This document shows positions 54,967 to 64,000 of a stretch of 64,000 nucleotides of DNA, one piece after another. A program made the position numbers and the translations under genes. Each line of letters opens with the position of its first letter. The first letter of the stretch is position 1. The stretch is from positions 233,655,015 to 233,719,014 of the forward strand of contig NC_133332.1 of assembly GCF_042186555.1 (NCBI RefSeq), written 5' to 3'. The stretch comes from Aquarana catesbeiana (Eukaryota > Chordata > Amphibia > Anura > Ranidae). The notes beneath the pieces were generated by a model. The model was not told the origin of the DNA. It did no database searches and saw only the letters and a program-made list of their open reading frames with translations.

Positions 54967-55883
54967 CACTATATTGTCAAAAGTATTGGGAGGCCTGCCT
55001 TTACACGCACACGAACTTTATTGGCATCCCAGTCTTGGTCCACAGGGTTCAATATTGAGTTGGCCCACCCTTTGCGGCTATAACAGCTTCAACTCTTCTG
55101 GGAAGGTTGTCCACAAGGTTTAGGAGTGTGTCTGTGGGAATGTTTGACAATTCTTCCAGAAGAGCATTTCTGAGGTCAGGCACTGTTGTGGACGAGAAGG
55201 CCAGGCTTGCAGTATCCGCTCTAATTTATCCCAAGGGTGTTCTATTGGGTTGAGGTCAGGACTCTTTGCAGGCCAGTTCCTCCACCCCAAACTTGCTCAT
55301 TCATGTCTTTATGGACCTTGCCATGGTCGAAATCATTTAGTGGAGGGGGGGTTATGGTGTGGGGTTGTCTTTCAGGGTTTGGGCTTGGCCCCTTAGTTAC
55401 AGTGAAGGGAACTCTTAAGGAATCGGCATACCAAGACATTTTGGACAATTTCATGCTTCTAACTTTGTGGGAACAGTTTGGGGATGGCCCCTTCCTGTTC
55501 CAACATGACTGCGCACCAGTGCACAAAGCAAGATCCATAAAGACATGGATGAGCGAGTTTGGGGTGGAGAAACCTGACTGGCCTGCATAGAGTCCTGACC
55601 TCAACATGATAGAACACCTTTGGGATGAAATGAAGTGGAGACTGCGAGCCAAGCCTTCTCGCCCAACAACAGTGCCTGACCTCACAAATGCGCTTCTGGA
55701 AGAATGGTCAGACATTCCCATAGACACACTTCTAAACCCAATGGACAGCCTTCTCAGAAGAGTTGAAGTTGTTATAGCGGCAATGGGTGGGCCAAATCAA
55801 TATTGAACCCTACGGACTAAGACTGAGATGCCATTAAAGTTCATTGTAAAGGCAGGTGTCACAATACTTTTGACAATATAGTG
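54967..55883 (+). mobile_element. Tc1-like foldback element (917 bp) with transposase fragments in both arms
   Basis: TA dinucleotides flank it (54965-54966 and 55884-55885). The ends CACTATATTGTCAAAAGTAT are perfect inverted repeats. The inversion continues inward for about 300 bp: the left arm up to about 55315 is the reverse complement of about 55530-55883. The right arm codes, on plus, for the C-terminal third of a Tc1 transposase, and the left arm carries the same stretch in antisense. It is thus a rearranged, probably non-autonomous copy. Confidence 0.92.
55330..55803 (+). pseudogene. Tc1-like transposase, C-terminal fragment
   Basis: Plus-strand frame with GGGVMVWGCLSGFGLGPLV, then FLFQHDCAPVHKARS (second Asp of the DD34E triad in QHD), a stop at 55588-55590, then SPDLNMIEHLWDEMKWRL (the Glu in IEHLW) and the usual tail LLRRVEVVIAAMGG. 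The N-terminal DNA-binding domains and the first catalytic Asp are absent, and an in-frame stop separates the last two acidic residues. Inactive. Confidence 0.87.
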
Positions 55884-55885
55884 TA

Positions 55886-57176
55886 TGTTAAAGGGGTATA
55901 CATAGCTTGGTGGGAACCAGTAGAGGTTGTTATGGCTAAGTTATGTGAAAGTATTGTTATCCTTTAACAGCTTAAAACAGTTGGAGAAGTCAGTTTAAAC
56001 ACACAGGAACTCCTGCTTAGTCAAATGATTATGAAGAATAAAAATTCAGTGATTCCACACAAGCTGCGTCTACAAGACAAATAGCCAGAATGTTCACAAC
56101 TGTCCTGGCTATAATGGAACCTAGACATGGATCAGGCTACTAGACATGTCACTGCCAGCAGATTCTATATCTAAGGCATTATATTTGCACAGTTCAACGT
56201 CCACTGCACCAGGGCATTCTGCTAGAGTGACTCTATATAGAACTTTTATCAAAAACCCGCAAACCCGCTTGATGATTGATAAAAAGCCTCATTGCTTTCT
56301 AAACAGCACCAGACATTAGGGTGGAAACAGCCTATACATATATTCGGTGCTCATATTTATACTTGAAGTACTCAAGGGGGTGTAGATGAAGGTCTAACAG
56401 AAGTATCAGCTTAATGTGGGCCTTCAGATTTAGAGAAAATATGTGGCCAGGGAGATGGGTAGGGAAAGGAATGATTATTATTATAGTGTATTTTTTTTTT
56501 TTTTAGAAAGTTGGTTTATGTGCCCATTCTCACTTTCCAATAATGTCCTTTTTCCCAAACTACAAATCACCTTTTTCGTATATGGTTTCTGTAAGGGGAA
56601 TTAATATGGTAGATAGGTGTCACAACAATGTTCTGAGGTGTTGAATGACAGTTGAGCCATTTTCGTCTCTGGAAAACCACCACTGGCACATACCTCCTCT
56701 ACCCCATTACATGTATAACTATAGTACAGGTGCTTTCCAAATGAGCATGTAAAAATGGTTTGTGGACAAAACATTTTGAGGAAGCAGTCAATGTGGGCGT
56801 GACTTTATCTCTATTAAATTACGCCATGACACTTCAGTTAAAGCTAAATATACACCCCCTTGAATATCATCATATAAGAAAGACCACTCTATCCCTAGAT
56901 TAATTGCTCCCTGGAATATGCCATCTTAAAAGACCTGCCCTGCATCCCTGGGAACAGCTCAAGTCTAAGGAGCCAGGGAATTTAGTCAAGTATAGGGCCC
57001 TATTTAGTTAACATGGTACTCTTGGAACACCTGAATGGTAATGTCCTTTATTCAAGCTCTGCCCCTTCTGTCAAGTAATTATTCTGGTAAAATGTAGCAT
57101 GCGAGGTCAGCATGCAGTCTGACATTTCAGCTGGAAAGATCACCAAACAAGAGAAAAAAGATGCTTCTCTAGAATG
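55886..57176. other. Intergenic, nothing recognised
   Basis: About 1.3 kb with no exon, element end or tandem repeat that I can support. Confidence 0.3.
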
Positions 57177-57184
57177 CATTAAGC

Positions 57185-57786
57185 CACATATGTCAAACAC
57201 AAGGCTCGTGGGTTGAATGCAGCCCTCACACCCAGTTTTGCAGCAGGAACTCCATTTCACTACCTTCGGTTCTCACCCTTTACTCCTGCTCCCCGCTGTC
57301 ACTTGTAAACACAGAGCCATTCTGTGTTTACAAGGGATAGCTTTTTCTCAGTGACTCCCGGATCTAACAGATTCCTGCACACATTCTCAGGGACATATCT
57401 CCAGAATCTGAGAGAGAGAGAAAACAATCTCCTTGCAAGGTGAGGCAGAGCCGTCTACACAGGGAGGTACTAGAGCTGAGCCAGGTAGGAGAGAGAGATG
57501 TGAGGAGGCTTTGTGGGGAGGGGGGGGGGCTATTTGGGTTGCACACATTTAGTGCACCCCCAAACCCTGGACTCTGTACATAGCACACCCCTGAACTCTG
57601 CATACTGTGCATAGGGCACCCCTGGAACTGCACTCTGTAGGTAATGCACTCCTGAACCCTGCACTCTGTACATAATGCACTCCTAACCCTGCACTCTATA
57701 AGTAGTGCACCCTAAATACAACTGGCCCTTTGAGGACAACCATACTGCTGATGCGGCCCGCAATAAAATTGAGTTTGAACCCCCTG
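57185..57786. mobile_element. hAT-like element (602 bp) with internal degenerate tandem repeat
   Basis: The left end CACATATGTCAAACACAAGG and the right end, reverse-complemented CAGGGGGTTCAAACTCAA, have the hAT CA-GGTTCAAAC form. Flanks CATTAAGC (57177-57184) and CACTAAGT (57787-57794) match at 6 of 8. From about 57545 to 57715 four to five copies of a roughly 30-bp unit occur ('accctgcactctgtacataatgcac' type). No transposase. Confidence 0.7.
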
Positions 57787-57794
57787 CACTAAGT

Positions 57795-58350
57795 CTTTTG
57801 ACCCCTCTCATTATCCCCTGCACCCCATTCCCTCTACAGTTTTGATGCTAAATTTGGAAATCAAAGAGCAGAATTAGATAATGGGAAATTGTAAATTTTG
57901 AGGCTTGGTGCCACCCCCTTTAATGCTTCTGTTCTAGGACTAGCCCACAAGTGTCTTTATGGAAAATACAGTCCATGTCCAACATCCTTGCCCTAAACAA
58001 GGCGCCAATAAAATTATCACCTACAATCTTAATATCAGAACCATGACCCACATAAAGGTTCACCTTCTACTCAAGGTTATACATTGCGCCCACATATGCA
58101 ACATGTAGAACTAGGAAATGTTGCTTCAGTTTTAAAGCAATTATGTCAAGGTACTGTTGAAGAGGTTGACTACAACAAGGGCAAGGATGGCTTGCAAAGG
58201 GGAGTGCCTAGCAATTCAGTAGGATTCCCTAGCTCCTAGCATTTGAGCTTTCCCAGGGAAGACAGAGTGACGTTTTAAAGATGGCAATATAACCCAAAGA
58301 AGCATTTAATGCAAAGGTATAAAGGGTCCTTTAATTATGACCACCCTGTA
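57795..58350. other. Intergenic, downstream of AJM1, nothing recognised
   Basis: No gene or repeat boundary. Part may be AJM1 3' untranslated region if the transcript runs this far. Confidence 0.3.
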
Positions 58351-58358
58351 TATGTAGT

Positions 58359-58627
58359 CAGTGTCGGACTGGGGTATACATTGCCCACCAAGGACCAACC
58401 TTAAAATGAAAAATAATATATTTTTGCAATATAGATATTTTAAATCATAAATACACACTAATCTACATTTTGAATGCATTTATTCATCACCCTCTTGTTT
58501 GAAAAGCAATAAAATATACTTTTAAAAAATATTTTCCTTGTGTCAAATGCATTGTAGGGGCCCATATATATATAGCCAAGGTCCACTAAAGGATCCTTTG
58601 GTAGGTTTTTTGGCCAGTCCGACACTG
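58359..58627. mobile_element. hAT-type element (269 bp) just downstream of AJM1
   Basis: The ends CAGTGTCGGACTGG are perfect inverted repeats. Flanks TATGTAGT (58351-58358) and TATATAGT (58628-58635) match at 7 of 8. On the minus strand the element supplies an AATAAA at 58479-58484, the best poly(A) signal I see downstream of the AJM1 stop codon. Confidence 0.87.
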
Positions 58628-58635
58628 TATATAGT

Positions 58636-58985
58636 ATTAAATAGCAAACTACCATATCATCTTACTATAAAATAAACTATTCCGTAATTATATATATATA
58701 TTTATAAAAAGCCACTAGTTTATGTGGTTGTGGCCTTTGGTACATGAGAGATGTCACAGTTCTCTCAGTGCCACGATTTGTATCTTACTGCATGCCTTCT
58801 GAGTGTTTTTGAAGTTCAATGTCCTCTACCTTTGCTTTAATTAACCCATTACTGCTGATACCCACGGTTTTATCTTTCATCCAAAAAAGCTGTATCTTAA
58901 GATGGCTCCTGATACAAAAGATAACGTAAACTACAAAACTAGAAGCCAAAAAGTCAGAGAAGCGTGTTATTTCTGAAAACAAATC
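58636..58985 (-). other. AJM1: Probable AJM1 3' untranslated region
   Basis: 350 bp of AT-rich sequence after the AJM1 stop. An ATTAAA on the minus strand at 58836-58841 is a weak alternative poly(A) signal to the one inside the hAT element. Confidence 0.45.
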
Positions 58986-61900
58986 TCACATGAGGTCATC
59001 CAAAAGGTTTGGACTGGCAACCCAATCAAGAGTCCTGGGTTCTGAAGCTGCCATGATCATGCACATGAATTGCTTGCCAGTCCTTCTATCAATGGGGTAG
59101 ATGGTCGTGGGTGTAAATCTTTTATTGTTCTCCACAAACTCACACAGCTGCTGGTAGATCTTAGGATACTCGTGGCGTAGGAAGACCCCCCTGATCCTTA
59201 GTTCCCTCTGGATATGTATAAAACAAACTTCCCTGGCTTTCCTCCCCTCCTCCCCATCTTTATCCAAATCAGCGGTTCCAGGAGGTGGAGTAAGTATAAG
59301 GGTCTCCATGTCCTTTTCCTTTTTTGTGATCTTCCTCTCTGGACTAGAAGAGGCTAAGGCTATTTTGGCATACTTGCGGATGGTGGGTACATGGTGGGCT
59401 CTGGACGACAGCCGGTCCTGGCCACTTTGTCCCACAGCCACAGTTACATTCAACAGGAAACATTCCTCAGGGTCATACTGATTGCCAGCTATTTGCAATT
59501 CCTTGGCATGTTCTCCGAGGTTATCCGAGTAGCTCTCAAGTTCCCTCAGAGACAGATAGGTGGGAGACATGAGCAGGCCCTCCAGTCCTAGCTGAAGAAA
59601 ATTATCTGCAGATCCTGGATTGGGAAAGCCAAGAAAAAGCACCCCCCTTCCTCTGGACAGATAGCCCACCTTGGCAATTCGAGAGAAGGCTTTGTGGACC
59701 TCAGTGTTCTCTCTGCAAAATTTGAGCACATGTCGACAAACACTTCCCATACGCCCATAGATGCAGCTTTCTTTATGTATATCCCAGTCCTCTCGTCGGC
59801 AGTTACGGGAACAGTAGTAGGTATAGCAGCTATGGCAAGACTTAAAGTAGAGGCAAGCATTAAACATAGTTTCAGTGCGTCTGCACTTGGCATTAGAACA
59901 GGTTAATAGGTCATCTTCGTCGGCACTGAGATCTGGTGAACAGTCCTCTAAGGGCTTATGAGGACTTGACACTGGCACCTCAGGGAAAGCACCCCTTCGC
60001 TGACCTCTGTGAGACTCAGGGAAGGTGGGAGTTGGCTGTTCTTTAAGGGGGTGGTTTTGGAGAAGATGAGACATCTGCCCATAGGACTCTGGTTTTCTTG
60101 GTATCCCTATCATGTCTTCCTTAATAAGCTTCCTCAGCTGATCAGCCAATGCGTCTGCTTCACTAGGACGACGGCTTGATGGTGGTTTATAATCGATCAC
60201 TAGATCAGCAATTAGTTCATCAAGTTGCTCCAGGCTGCGGTGACGGGAAGACCTGCTTGTCATCTTCTCTTTGGTAGGGTAGGGGACATGTGTTGGATAG
60301 GTGGGTGGAGAGACTCCTGAATCTATCACATCCCAGCTAGCGGAGCGCCGCTCATTTCTTCCCACTCCGTTAGCTCTCAAGTCATTGTCTGTAATGGTAA
60401 TTTCTGGGGTAACAAACCAAGATCTGCCCATGGTGTACCTCCCAGTGCCGCCATCTGTATGGACTTTCTCCAAAATAGAGTTCTCTGAGAGTGAGAGGGC
60501 AGCATAGCGCTTGGGAGAGCAGGAAAGATTAACAACCACAGGCTGGCGTCTATCATCTGGCGATAAGGCACATCGTTCACGGCACAACAGGTTTTCATAG
60601 CTGCGACCTCGTGAAAGTGGGTCTTCTTTGCGCCCACCAGTGTTTAAAATGTTGTCCCAAGACCTGGAATAGTTTCTGGAATCAGTCCCAAGTCTTTGCT
60701 GGTTCATGCTATAAGAAGCATGCCAAGATGATAACATTGCTTCTCTACTTGCTGTTTGTGTGGGAAATGGTGGCATTTGAATGGTTTGGTAAGATATCGG
60801 ACTCTGATCAGGAAAATACCATTCACTGAATTGAAGAGGCTGCTGAGTAGTTCTGGGATATGGATATGTCCTAGATAGCGCTTCCCTTTCAGAATATTTT
60901 GCAATATCCTCAGAGTAATAAAGTTTTGACGATGTACTCTGGAGTGGATAAGAACGCGTGTCTTCATTATAAAGACTTTTGGCTTGGGCAGTACGAGGAG
61001 GGTAAAAACGGGGGTCATCACTATAAAACGTCCTTACTGAAGCTTCCTGGATAGGATACGTTCTAGGGTCTTCTATATAATAGGCTCTGGGTTGCACAAG
61101 GGGATTTTCTTCATAATATGGGTGTGTGGGAACCCCAGGTTCAGGATAAGGACGAGGATAATATCCCCTTGGTTTAACAGGGATTTGGCTAAAGTTACCA
61201 TCTTCCTCAGTGTAAAAGTAAGCAGTGGGGATGGTGGGGCTGACATATTGTCCACAGTCCCGGGTACTGTACTGTGAAAAATCCCTTGGTGAAGCAACAC
61301 TTTGGTATGGGATTCCTCGCACATCAGTTCCATACATTTCCTGCCCTGGAGTGCAAGCATAGTGGGTCATTCTTGGATCAACACTGTAGGAATCACTAGG
61401 TGTGGGTGTGCGAGACACTGACATCAGTCTTGCATTTGGCACTGCTAAGCTCCTAGGGGTGCCTGGCTGCCTTGTATAATGCTGTGCCTCCCCCCAAGCC
61501 TGGTTGGGTTTGGAAGCATGAGCGGCATGCTGAATAACTGCATCATCAGGCTTTATGTCAACCCGGCAACGCACATGGGGGCTTGAGATTGGCTTCCCAC
61601 CATGGGGTTCTTCCATGCAGTTATTGCTTATGCACAAAGGAGAGATGCGGCTTGCACTGTTGCGCTGGGGTTGTAATTTTATGGGATGGACCTCATTCAT
61701 TAATACCTTAGTAGGAGCATATGTGACTTCTCGTTTTGGAGAGGCTACAGATTTCTGGGGCTCTCTGGAAACCCTCACAGCCTCCCTGCCTCTCCTGGCA
61801 GTGGGTGGTGGGGACTGTGATGAAGACATCTGTATGGGAACTGAGGTGAAAGCGGTTTTGACTCTTGGTGCACTCTTTGATCTTGGACGTCTCCTTGGTT

Positions 61901-62261
61901 CTTTTGCTGCTTCCTTTGAGGTGTCCACCCCCTGAGAAGTGTATTGTGGGTCAGCCCTGGAAGTGGACTTCCTCACTACAGGTTGATTTGAGGGTTCTGG
62001 TGTGTCAGCACGCCTGCGACCTCCTCGTTGGTAGGCATCCATGGCTGGAGCGTTGGTCAACTGGTCATCTAGAGATTCAAGAAAGTCGAAGCTGCGGCAG
62101 TGCCTTTTGTTGAATGGTGGCTGGCTGAGGTCCTTCTGGTTGGACATGAAGCTGTCACATTGTGCAGGTGAACCACAGATTTGAGAATCAGTGCTCAGGG
62201 TCACCTTAACGTCTTGGTAAACTGTAGACACAAGTATGTCAGGTGGGTCTGTTCGTGTCAT
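58986..62261 (-). CDS. AJM1: AJM1, apical junction component 1 homologue
   Basis: One uninterrupted frame of 1091 residues. The N-terminus MTRTDPPDILVSTVYQDVKV is, from memory, conserved in vertebrate AJM1 (human C9orf172, about 980 residues, also single coding exon). The protein is tied to epithelial apical junctions and named after nematode AJM-1. Visible regions: basic, Ser/Pro-rich, apparently disordered residues 75-290, with RRRPRSKSAPR near 123; a Tyr-rich repeat at about 345-470 with units such as YYIEDPRTYP, FYSDDPRFYP and YNEDTRSYP; a zinc-finger-like module at 788-833 resembling MYND, with CSNAKC, CHSC, YYCSRNC and HKESC; then a conserved C-terminal domain to residue 1091, with REVCFIHIQRELRIRGVFLR and PTTIYPIDRRTGKQFMC. 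There is no signal peptide or membrane span, so it is cytoplasmic. Neighbour PHPT1 is next on the same strand, as in human. Confidence 0.97.
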   Translation of the reverse strand: MTRTDPPDILVSTVYQDVKVTLSTDSQICGSPAQCDSFMSNQKDLSQPPFNKRHCRSFDFLESLDDQLTNAPAMDAYQRGGRRRADTPEPSNQPVVRKSTSRADPQYTSQGVDTSKEAAKEPRRRPRSKSAPRVKTAFTSVPIQMSSSQSPPPTARRGREAVRVSREPQKSVASPKREVTYAPTKVLMNEVHPIKLQPQRNSASRISPLCISNNCMEEPHGGKPISSPHVRCRVDIKPDDAVIQHAAHASKPNQAWGEAQHYTRQPGTPRSLAVPNARLMSVSRTPTPSDSYSVDPRMTHYACTPGQEMYGTDVRGIPYQSVASPRDFSQYSTRDCGQYVSPTIPTAYFYTEEDGNFSQIPVKPRGYYPRPYPEPGVPTHPYYEENPLVQPRAYYIEDPRTYPIQEASVRTFYSDDPRFYPPRTAQAKSLYNEDTRSYPLQSTSSKLYYSEDIAKYSEREALSRTYPYPRTTQQPLQFSEWYFPDQSPISYQTIQMPPFPTQTASREAMLSSWHASYSMNQQRLGTDSRNYSRSWDNILNTGGRKEDPLSRGRSYENLLCRERCALSPDDRRQPVVVNLSCSPKRYAALSLSENSILEKVHTDGGTGRYTMGRSWFVTPEITITDNDLRANGVGRNERRSASWDVIDSGVSPPTYPTHVPYPTKEKMTSRSSRHRSLEQLDELIADLVIDYKPPSSRRPSEADALADQLRKLIKEDMIGIPRKPESYGQMSHLLQNHPLKEQPTPTFPESHRGQRRGAFPEVPVSSPHKPLEDCSPDLSADEDDLLTCSNAKCRRTETMFNACLYFKSCHSCYTYYCSRNCRREDWDIHKESCIYGRMGSVCRHVLKFCRENTEVHKAFSRIAKVGYLSRGRGVLFLGFPNPGSADNFLQLGLEGLLMSPTYLSLRELESYSDNLGEHAKELQIAGNQYDPEECFLLNVTVAVGQSGQDRLSSRAHHVPTIRKYAKIALASSSPERKITKKEKDMETLILTPPPGTADLDKDGEEGRKAREVCFIHIQRELRIRGVFLRHEYPKIYQQLCEFVENNKRFTPTTIYPIDRRTGKQFMCMIMAASEPRTLDWVASPNLLDDLM

Positions 62262-62315
62262 TTTAATGTAACGCAGTCGTGGCGAAGTTTGTGTTCACCT
62301 CATCTCAATGCTGAT
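62262..62315 (-). other. AJM1: AJM1 5' untranslated exon edge with minimal upstream ORF
   Basis: The minus strand has a strong acceptor, CTTTGTTTTCTGCAG, ending at 62316. The exon then runs 54 nt to the AJM1 ATG. In this leader is ATGAGGTGA, a two-codon upstream frame (about 62296-62304 on plus). The first exon is outside the window or unrecognised. A second possible acceptor (ATCAG) lies five bases further in. Confidence 0.65.
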
Positions 62316-62762
62316 CTGCAGAAAACAAAGAAGAATCAGTTTATTTGATTGGAAAAATTACCTCCCAAAGAGACCAGAAGCACAATGATTCTTAGGTAAC
62401 AACAATGCTGAAAGTGCAGCATCTAGTGGGGCCTGCAGGTACTTGTGTGCTAGGCTACAAATCAATCAGTACATCCCTGTGGCATCTCCTTATATCCTAA
62501 GCCCAGGCTTTGCATTGCAATTTGACTTTTGCTTAAATTAAGATTAAGCTCTACACTTTCCTGACACTAGGGCAGAGATTAAAGGACCAAATTCAAATCT
62601 TCATGTACAGTCTAAACCTAGGACTCCAGAGGACTTCACAGGGTGACAGAGATCGAACGAATGACTAACATGGGTACTTGCAGGCAACACATAGCATCTG
62701 CATTTTAGCACCGTTTGTTGTTTCCTTATAAATGTTTTAGGCCAGCTAAGGTACACTTTTAA

Positions 62763-63190
62763 AGTATAACTAAAGGCAAAACTGTTTTTTTTAGTATTGG
62801 ATAGAATGCAGAGAGATTAGAACCCCCTGTCAGTTTGTATTGCTGTCTGTGCCCCCGTTAAGGAGATTCACCCTCTCTAATTGCCCTGTTTACCATTATC
62901 ATTAAAAGCGAATGTAAAAAAATCCCAAATTTTGGGTTGTCCCCAGAAAGGTAATAGAGGGGAAATCTTCCAATGGGGGCACTAGGTCTGGTGACCTAGG
63001 GGTCCCCAAGGAAGTCCCTTCATTTGCAGGGATTTCCTCTCACTTCCTGTTTGGCTATGGGACAGAAAGTGCAGGGAAGGGAATTCTCCCCAATAGGACA
63101 ATAGGACAGAGATAACGAAACAAAATCTGACAGTGGTTATAACATTCCCTTGCTCTATCCAAAATGAAAAAAAATGTCTACAGTTCTACT
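62763..63190. mobile_element. TTAA-flanked element (428 bp) in AJM1 intron
   Basis: The left end AGTATAACTAAAGGCAAAAC follows TTAA (62759-62762), and the right end, reverse-complemented AGTAGAACTGTAG, precedes TTAG (63191-63194). Same family as 43610-44480, with shared 'tcctctcacttcctgtt' and 'gaacccc.tgtca'. Confidence 0.75.
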
Positions 63191-63194
63191 TTAG

Positions 63195-64000
63195 CCACTT
63201 ACCGACCGCCCGCTGCAGTTTTACATCGGCTGTTTGAAGTAGGATATCGTTGTTATGGCAGCAGCTAGCTGCCATAGCCCCGGTATCCCCTTCTTCAGCA
63301 GGCGGTCCGTTCAGCAGGTGGTCTCTGAGGCAGATTCACTGCGAGATCACTTTTATCAGCGGCGGGAGAGGGCCCCCCCTTCCCGCCGTGATCCGGTGCC
63401 CTCCGCCGCTTACCGGAGCCATCAGCAGCGGCGGAGGCGATCGCGTCCTGACGTTAACTGTGCATGGAGACGAGTGAGAGTAAGATGGCCCCCCCGGTCT
63501 CCATACAATTGCTGGGCGAGAGCGTCGTCAAAATGTCACTTCCGCCCACAGCTCTTAAAGGGCCATTTTTTTAAAATAATTTTTTTAAATGACAATTTTT
63601 TTTTTTTAATTGCATTTTAGTCTAAATATGAGATCTGAGGTCTTTTTGACCCCAGATCTCATATTTAAGAGTTCCTGTCATGCTTTTTTTCTATTACAAG
63701 GGATGTTTACATTCCTTGTAATAGGAATAAAAGTGACAATTTTTTTAAAAAAAAAACTGTGTAAAAATAAAAAGTAAAAGGTAAAATAAATAATAATAAA
63801 AAAGGAAATTAAACGCACCCGTCCATGTGCAGAAGCGAACGCATACGTGAGTAGTGCCTGCATATGAAAACGGTGTTCAAATCACACATGTGAGGTATCG
63901 TCGCGATTGGTAGAATGAGAGCAATAATTCTAGACCTAGACCTCCTCTGTAACTTAAAACATGCAACCTATAGAATTTTTTAAACATCGCCTATTGAGAT
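63195..64000 (+). mobile_element. TTAA CCACTT-family element, cut by the window edge
   Basis: It starts CCACTTACCGACCGCCCGC directly after the TTAG shared with the previous element. It has 'ctaaatatgagatctgaggt' and its inverted partner at about 63622-63666, and later 'cacatgtgaggtatcg' and 'agacctcctctgtaactt', as in 29529-30411 and 40346-41276. The right end lies beyond 64000. Confidence 0.75.

Noticed and set aside
55242..55727. 161-codon minus frame in the Tc1 foldback element
   Set aside because: It is the antisense shadow of the transposase arms; the real homology is on plus.
59391..62113. Short plus frames opposite AJM1
   Set aside because: Antisense shadows of the AJM1 coding exon with no features of their own.
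1..64000. tRNA, rRNA, snRNA or microRNA genes
   Set aside because: I looked for tRNA-like A/B boxes, 5S and snRNA signatures and found none I could support; the palindromes present are element ends.

Overview
The window is vertebrate nuclear DNA, most likely from a frog of the ranid type. It carries three genes of one conserved block, all on the minus strand, in a sea of transposable elements. The genes use GT-AG introns, and the intergenic DNA is built from element families that I recognise as typical of ranid frogs. One example is the TTAA-flanked family beginning CCACTTCAGCC with an internal TTTTTGCGCTATAAAC-type stretch. The species call is recognition, not proof; the vertebrate call is secure from the three orthologues.

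Genes, from right to left in the direction of transcription: AJM1 (apical junction component 1 homologue; one 1091-codon coding exon, 58986-62261, with a spliced 5' untranslated exon edge at 62315), PHPT1 (14 kDa phosphohistidine phosphatase; three coding exons at 36488-36650, 31680-31807 and 26513-26605, which join to 127 codons plus stop), and the first two coding exons of MAMDC4 (endotubin; signal peptide exon 2933-2981 and LDL-receptor class A exon 1631-1726). The rest of MAMDC4 lies beyond the left edge. Human 9q34.3 has the same order and orientation, AJM1-PHPT1-MAMDC4, so the block predates the amphibian-mammal split. The PHPT1 and MAMDC4 exons are too short to show up as clear open frames and had to be pieced together from splice sites and phase.

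Elsewhere the sequence is accessory. 1-3 kb: MAMDC4 introns with a hAT element (806-1314) and a mariner foldback element (2184-2421). 3.8-4.5 kb: CATCAGTGC tandem repeat. 6.09-8.69 kb: a 63-bp minisatellite of about 41 units, whose unit length (21 codons) keeps long frames open on both strands. 9.6-25.5 kb: hAT, Tc1, LINE tails, and TTAA- and TAA-flanked miniature elements, several nested. 25.5-36.7 kb: PHPT1, with miniature elements in intron 2 and a broken CR1-like LINE in intron 1. 36.8-58.9 kb: gene-free DNA with TTAA elements, hAT elements carrying internal tandem repeats, a 17-bp array and a foldback Tc1 element. 62.3-64 kb: first intron of AJM1.

I found no cellular gene beyond these three, no RNA gene and no CRISPR. 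The most notable structures are the 63-bp minisatellite with coding potential on both strands, the recurring growth of tandem arrays inside non-autonomous hAT elements, TTAA elements abutting across one shared TTAA, and a Tc1 copy split by a later TAA-flanked element.
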